Source: Oscillospiraceae bacterium (GTDB taxonomy: Bacteria; Bacillota; Clostridia; Oscillospirales; Ruminococcaceae). From it: a stretch of DNA of 64,000 nt. Positions within the stretch are counted from its first letter, which is position 1, and the number at the start of each line of letters is the position of its first letter. Below, piece after piece: positions 60,932 to 64,000 of this stretch. The DNA lies in NCBI GenBank assembly GCA_017555565.1, contig JAFZGF010000037.1, positions 47,982 to 111,981 on the forward strand, read 5' to 3'. Under the pieces are notes generated by a model. That model had not been told where the DNA came from. It worked only from the letters and a program-made list of their open reading frames with translations, and made no database searches. The position numbers and the translations under genes were made by a program.

Positions 60932-61948
60932 TTACTTATTTTTTAACTGTACAAAGCCTACTTTGCGATATACTTTGTCAAGAATACGCTGTGAGTAATG
61001 CTGGGCTTTCATAGCGCCATCTTTCATCACACTTTCAAGATATGCTTTGTCAGAGAGGATTCTGTTGTATTCGCCCTGGATTGGTGCAAGACCTTCAACA
61101 ACAGCCTGGCCTACTGCTTCTTTCAGCACGCCATAGCCCTGGCCTTCAAATTCTTTTTCGATTTCTTCAAAGGATTTGCCTGTGAATACATTGTAAATGC
61201 CCATCAGGTTGGAAACGCCAGGTTTGTTTTCTACATCGTATTTTATAAAACCGTCAGAGTCTGTAACTGCGCGTTTGAACTTTCTCATAATAGCATCTTT
61301 GTCATCAGAGAGAAGAATTGTAGCGTTTACATTTTCGTCAGATTTGGACATTTTCTTTGTAGGTTCCTGCAGTGACATAATCTTTGCACCTACTTTTGGG
61401 CTGATTGCTTCAGGCATAACAAATGTTTCGCCATATACAGAGTTAAATCTCTGTGCAATATTTCTTGCCAGTTCAACGTGCTGTTTCTGGTCAATACCTA
61501 CAGGTACTACTGCGGCGTTGTAAGCCAGAATATCAGCAGCCATAAGAACAGGGTATGTCAGCAGACCACCGTTGATGTTTTCAGGGTGTTTTGCTGATTT
61601 ATCCTTAAACTGTGTCATTCTTGTCAGTTCACCATACTGTACATTACATGCCAGAATCCAGTTCAGCTGTGCATGAATTGGGTTGTGGCTCTGTACAAAC
61701 AACATACTTCTTTCAGGGTCAATGCCGCTTGCCAGCAGCATTGCATATGCTTCGTATGTGCGTTTGCGCAGTGTTGCAGGGTCCTGTCTTACTGTAAGAG
61801 CATGCTGGTCAACAACACTGTATATACAGTTATATTCATCCTGCAGCAGTGGCCAGTTACGAACAGCCCCAATGTAGTTACCGAGTGTGAATGAACCTGT
61901 TGGCTGAATGCCGCTGAAAACTATTTTTTTTGCGTTATCTTTTTCCAT
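60932..61948 (-). CDS. trpS: Tryptophanyl-tRNA synthetase
   Basis: 338 residues from the ATG at 61948, with AAGGAGG 8 nt upstream. Class I synthetase. Seen: FSGIQPTGSFTLGNYIGA near 10-27 (HIGH-type TLGN), SVVDQHALTV near 45, ACNVQYGELTRMTQFKDK near 100, PVGIDQKQHVELARNIAQRF near 145, and the KMSKS signature PTKKMSKS near 194. No T-box leader is visible upstream. Confidence 0.96.
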   Translation of the reverse strand: MEKDNAKKIVFSGIQPTGSFTLGNYIGAVRNWPLLQDEYNCIYSVVDQHALTVRQDPATLRKRTYEAYAMLLASGIDPERSMLFVQSHNPIHAQLNWILACNVQYGELTRMTQFKDKSAKHPENINGGLLTYPVLMAADILAYNAAVVPVGIDQKQHVELARNIAQRFNSVYGETFVMPEAISPKVGAKIMSLQEPTKKMSKSDENVNATILLSDDKDAIMRKFKRAVTDSDGFIKYDVENKPGVSNLMGIYNVFTGKSFEEIEKEFEGQGYGVLKEAVGQAVVEGLAPIQGEYNRILSDKAYLESVMKDGAMKAQHYSQRILDKVYRKVGFVQLKNK

Positions 61949-62052
61949 ACTGTGCCTCCTTGCTGTATTTACCCGGTGTTCAAAGTACATTAAGTCAGAT
62001 TTTTTGTACTTCTATGGCGGACACCTGAGCATTTATAAAGATAATATACCCT

Positions 62053-62081
62053 ATAATAGCACATTTTAGATTGTTTTGCAA
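62053..62081 (-). promoter_or_regulatory. Probable promoter of trpS
   Basis: Minus-strand TTGCAA (62076-62081) and TATTAT (62053-62058), 17-bp spacing, back to back with the gltX promoter. Confidence 0.6.
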
Positions 62082-62110
62082 TTGACAAAGTCGAAAATAA
62101 ATAATAATAT
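62082..62110 (+). promoter_or_regulatory. Probable promoter of gltX
   Basis: TTGACA (62082-62087) and TAATAT (62105-62110), 17-bp spacing; the -35 boxes of trpS and gltX abut. Confidence 0.7.
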
Positions 62111-62142
62111 ATATGTATTAAAATCTATATTGGAGGATTATC

Positions 62143-63594
62143 ATGGCATTAGAAAGAATCAGAACTAGATTTGCCCCAAGCCCAACAGGCTACATGCACG
62201 TTGGCAACCTTCGCACAGCTCTGTATGCATTCCTCACAGCACGCAGAAACAACGGCGATTTCCTGCTCAGAATTGAAGACACAGACCAGTCCCGTCAGGT
62301 GGAAGGTGCTGTTGAGATTATATATAACACACTTACTGAGACAAAACTTTTCTGGGATGAAGGTCCAGACATCGGTGGTCCATATGGCCCATATGTACAG
62401 TCTGAAAGAAAAGATATCTACAAAAAATATGCTGAAATGCTGGTAGAAAAAGGTGCTGCTTACTACTGCTTCTGTACAAAAGAAAGACTGGAAGAAGTAA
62501 ACAGAATCAAACAGCTGTCCGGCCAGATTCCTGGTTATGACAATCACTGCCGCAATCTGTCAAAAGAAGAAATCCAGGCTAACCTGGACGCTGGTATACC
62601 ATATGTTATCCGCCAGAGAATCCCTGACGAAGGTCAGACATACTTCGATGACCTTGTTTACGGCCGTATCACAGTTGACAACAGCACACTGGACGACCAG
62701 ATTCTGCTGAAAGCTGACGGTATGCCAACATACAACTTCGCAAACGTTGTTGACGACCACCTGATGCTTATCAACCCAGTTATCCGTGGTGCAGAATACC
62801 TGTCTTCAGCTCCTAAATACAACCTGCTGTATCAGGCATTTGGCTGGGATATTCCTGACTATGTTCACTGCCCACCAGTTATGAGAGATGCACAGCACAA
62901 GCTGTCCAAACGTCATGGTGACGCTTCTTACGAAGATCTGGTAGCAATGGGTTACCTGAAAGAAGCTATCCTGAACTACATCGCTCTGCTTGGTTGGTCA
63001 CCAAAATCAGAACAGGAAAAATTCACTCTGGAAGAACTCGCACAGGTATTTGACCCTGCAAACATTTCCAAATCACCAGCTATCTTTGATATTGAAAAAC
63101 TGAAATTCCTCAACGGCGAATACATCCGTGAGCTTTCAGTTGAAGATTTCAAAGAAAAAGCAATGCCATTTATCAAAAAAGGTGTTCAGGGTGAATGTGA
63201 CTTTGACCTGCTGTGCAGCGTACTGCAGAAACGTTGCGACGTACTGGGCGACCTGACAGAACAGGTAGACTTTATCGATGAAATGCCTGAATATGAAATC
63301 GACCTGTACACAAACAAAAAGATGAAAACAAACCCAGAAAACTCCAAAGAAATGCTGGGCCACATCCTGCCAGTGCTGGAAGGCATTGAAGACTGGACAA
63401 TGGACAACATCCACAACAAGCTCTTTGAACTTATCGGCCAGCTGGGTGTTAAAAACGGTCTGGTTCTCTACCCACTGCGTGTTGCTGTTTCCGGCAAACA
63501 GTTTACACCAGGCGGCGGCGTTGAACTGGCTGCAATCCTTGGCAAAGAAAAAACAATCGCACGTGTAAAAGCTGCTATTGAAAAACTTGCTTAA
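62143..63594 (+). CDS. gltX: Glutamyl-tRNA synthetase
   Basis: 483 residues, normal length. Class [24 protein letters not shown] near 8-30 (HIGH as HVGN), DTDQSR near 47, [12 protein letters not shown] near 197, and the KMSKS equivalent HKLSKRHG near 251-258. C-terminal anticodon-binding helices. GGAGG upstream of ATG. Charges tRNA-Glu, and in many Clostridia also tRNA-Gln before amidation. Confidence 0.97.
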   Translation: MALERIRTRFAPSPTGYMHVGNLRTALYAFLTARRNNGDFLLRIEDTDQSRQVEGAVEIIYNTLTETKLFWDEGPDIGGPYGPYVQSERKDIYKKYAEMLVEKGAAYYCFCTKERLEEVNRIKQLSGQIPGYDNHCRNLSKEEIQANLDAGIPYVIRQRIPDEGQTYFDDLVYGRITVDNSTLDDQILLKADGMPTYNFANVVDDHLMLINPVIRGAEYLSSAPKYNLLYQAFGWDIPDYVHCPPVMRDAQHKLSKRHGDASYEDLVAMGYLKEAILNYIALLGWSPKSEQEKFTLEELAQVFDPANISKSPAIFDIEKLKFLNGEYIRELSVEDFKEKAMPFIKKGVQGECDFDLLCSVLQKRCDVLGDLTEQVDFIDEMPEYEIDLYTNKKMKTNPENSKEMLGHILPVLEGIEDWTMDNIHNKLFELIGQLGVKNGLVLYPLRVAVSGKQFTPGGGVELAAILGKEKTIARVKAAIEKLA

Positions 63595-63604
63595 TCAAAA
63601 TATT

Positions 63605-63630
63605 ACACCGCACAGAAATCTGTGCGGTGT
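63605..63630 (+). terminator. Terminator of gltX
   Basis: 12-bp stem ACACCGCACAGA / TCTGTGCGGTGT with a 2-nt centre, then TTGTTTTTTC. Confidence 0.93.
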
Positions 63631-63689
63631 TTGTTTTTTCAAGTGTCAGAAAAATTTGAATTTAGCGAACAGTTGATGATATACATAAC

Positions 63690-63716
63690 GTAGGGGACGA
63701 TGCCCACATCGTCCCG
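63690..63716. repeat. Short interspersed hairpin repeat, copy 3
   Basis: GTAGGGGACGATG then CATCGTCCC; perfect stem GGGACGATG / CATCGTCCC with loop CCCA. Same family as copies at 16191, 52218 and 63741. Confidence 0.8.
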
Positions 63717-63740
63717 CAAAACTTTATATTTCACACCTAG

Positions 63741-63769
63741 CACGTAGGGGCGGATATTATCCGCCTGTG
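63741..63769. repeat. Short interspersed hairpin repeat, copy 4
   Basis: CACGTAGGGGCGGATA then TATCCGCC with a one-base centre. Shares CACGTAGGGGCG with copy 1 (minus strand) but has a different stem core. Confidence 0.8.
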
Positions 63770-64000
63770 TCATTCCGAGTGAGCGAAGCGACGAGGAATC
63801 TTATTACCACGAAACTAGAATTCTGTCATTCTGAACACCGCAGGTGTGAAGAATCCTTTCTCTTGTATAAACACAAACTCTTTTTACGCTGCGCTGGCGT
63901 TACTTTTGGCGCAAAAGTAACCAAAACGTGGGTGACGGAGTCGACCGCCGCCAGTGGCGGATGAAGGGAGACGGAGGAAGGGAAAACAACGAGCAGACAA
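63769..64000. repeat. Stack of other short intergenic repeats at the window end
   Basis: Two GTCATTC...GAATC-type units (63770-63801, starting GTCATTCCGAG, and 63826-63856, starting GTCATTCTGAA), a palindrome GTTACTTTTG / CAAAAGTAAC (63899-63921), and CCGCC / GGCGG (63948-63960). No coding region is convincing. The last 100 bases are more GC-rich than the rest of the window. Confidence 0.65.

Noticed and set aside
61949-62142. T-box leader before trpS
   Set aside because: No T-box sequence (AGGGTGGNACCGCG-like) or specifier loop seen; only ordinary divergent promoters.
1-64000. CRISPR array or complete prophage
   Set aside because: No regularly spaced direct repeats were seen, and the only phage-type genes are the terminase pair.

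Overview
The window reads as chromosomal DNA of a low-to-moderate-GC Firmicute, most likely an anaerobic member of the Clostridia (Oscillospiraceae/Ruminococcaceae-like). This is inferred from AddAB in place of RecBCD, a YtvI-like (sporulation-family) membrane protein, DegV, PepV, DUF1836, a two-subunit L-serine dehydratase, TelA/XpaC, strong GGAGG ribosome sites, TTG starts, and bidirectional terminators with 4-nt loops between convergent genes. No rRNA, CRISPR array or complete prophage is present; one tRNA (anticodon CAT) is.

Layout. 1-4.8 kb: end of addB, addA and a small membrane protein. 4.9-9.1 kb: an FtsX/MacB-type ABC exporter whose permease carries a very long coiled coil. 9.2-10.8 kb: a beta-helix carbohydrate-binding lipoprotein. 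10.9-20.0 kb: a minus-strand surface-glycan operon with CapE/CapF/CapG enzymes for UDP-L-FucNAc, a PglD-like acyltransferase, a WbuB-like GT4, a GT2 with DUF2304 partner, and an MBOAT with an SGNH-like companion. 20.2-22.5 kb: a polytopic GT-C-like protein. 22.6-30.2 kb: peptidase T, two Na/Pi-PhoU transporters, a YtvI-like protein and L-serine dehydratase. 30.4-37.0 kb: coiled-coil protein, DUF1836, DegV, TPM/TelA/XpaC set, MscL, MarR. 37.2-39.2 kb: PadR/HAAS membrane-stress operon with a clear operator. 39.3 kb: tRNA. 39.7-46.7 kb: a peptide ABC transporter. 47.2-48.4 kb: M28 peptidase. 48.46-51.28 kb: an inserted cassette. 51.3-57.7 kb: Nif3-like, threonine aldolase, G5/3D protein, lipoprotein, PepV, NusG-II protein. 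57.8-59.4 kb: an orphan terminase pair. 59.4-63.6 kb: MFS transporter, TrpS, GltX. 63.6-64.0 kb: stacked short intergenic repeats.

Biology. Peptide import, three peptidases, serine dehydratase and threonine aldolase together suggest peptide and amino-acid catabolism. The glycan operon suggests an FucNAc-containing, possibly O-acylated surface polymer.

Most notable. (1) The substrate-binding protein of the peptide transporter appears circularly permuted: the normally C-terminal third of a family-5 SBP comes first, directly after the lipoprotein signal. Both permeases also have long N-terminal extensions. (2) A 2.8-kb cassette (RHH regulator, EcoRI-type adenine methyltransferase, DUF262-HNH nuclease) interrupts the loop of a bidirectional terminator. 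It is bounded by GA dinucleotides and imperfect inverted repeats, and removing it restores a perfect hairpin. (3) A terminase large subunit with intact motifs sits with a small partner and no other phage genes.
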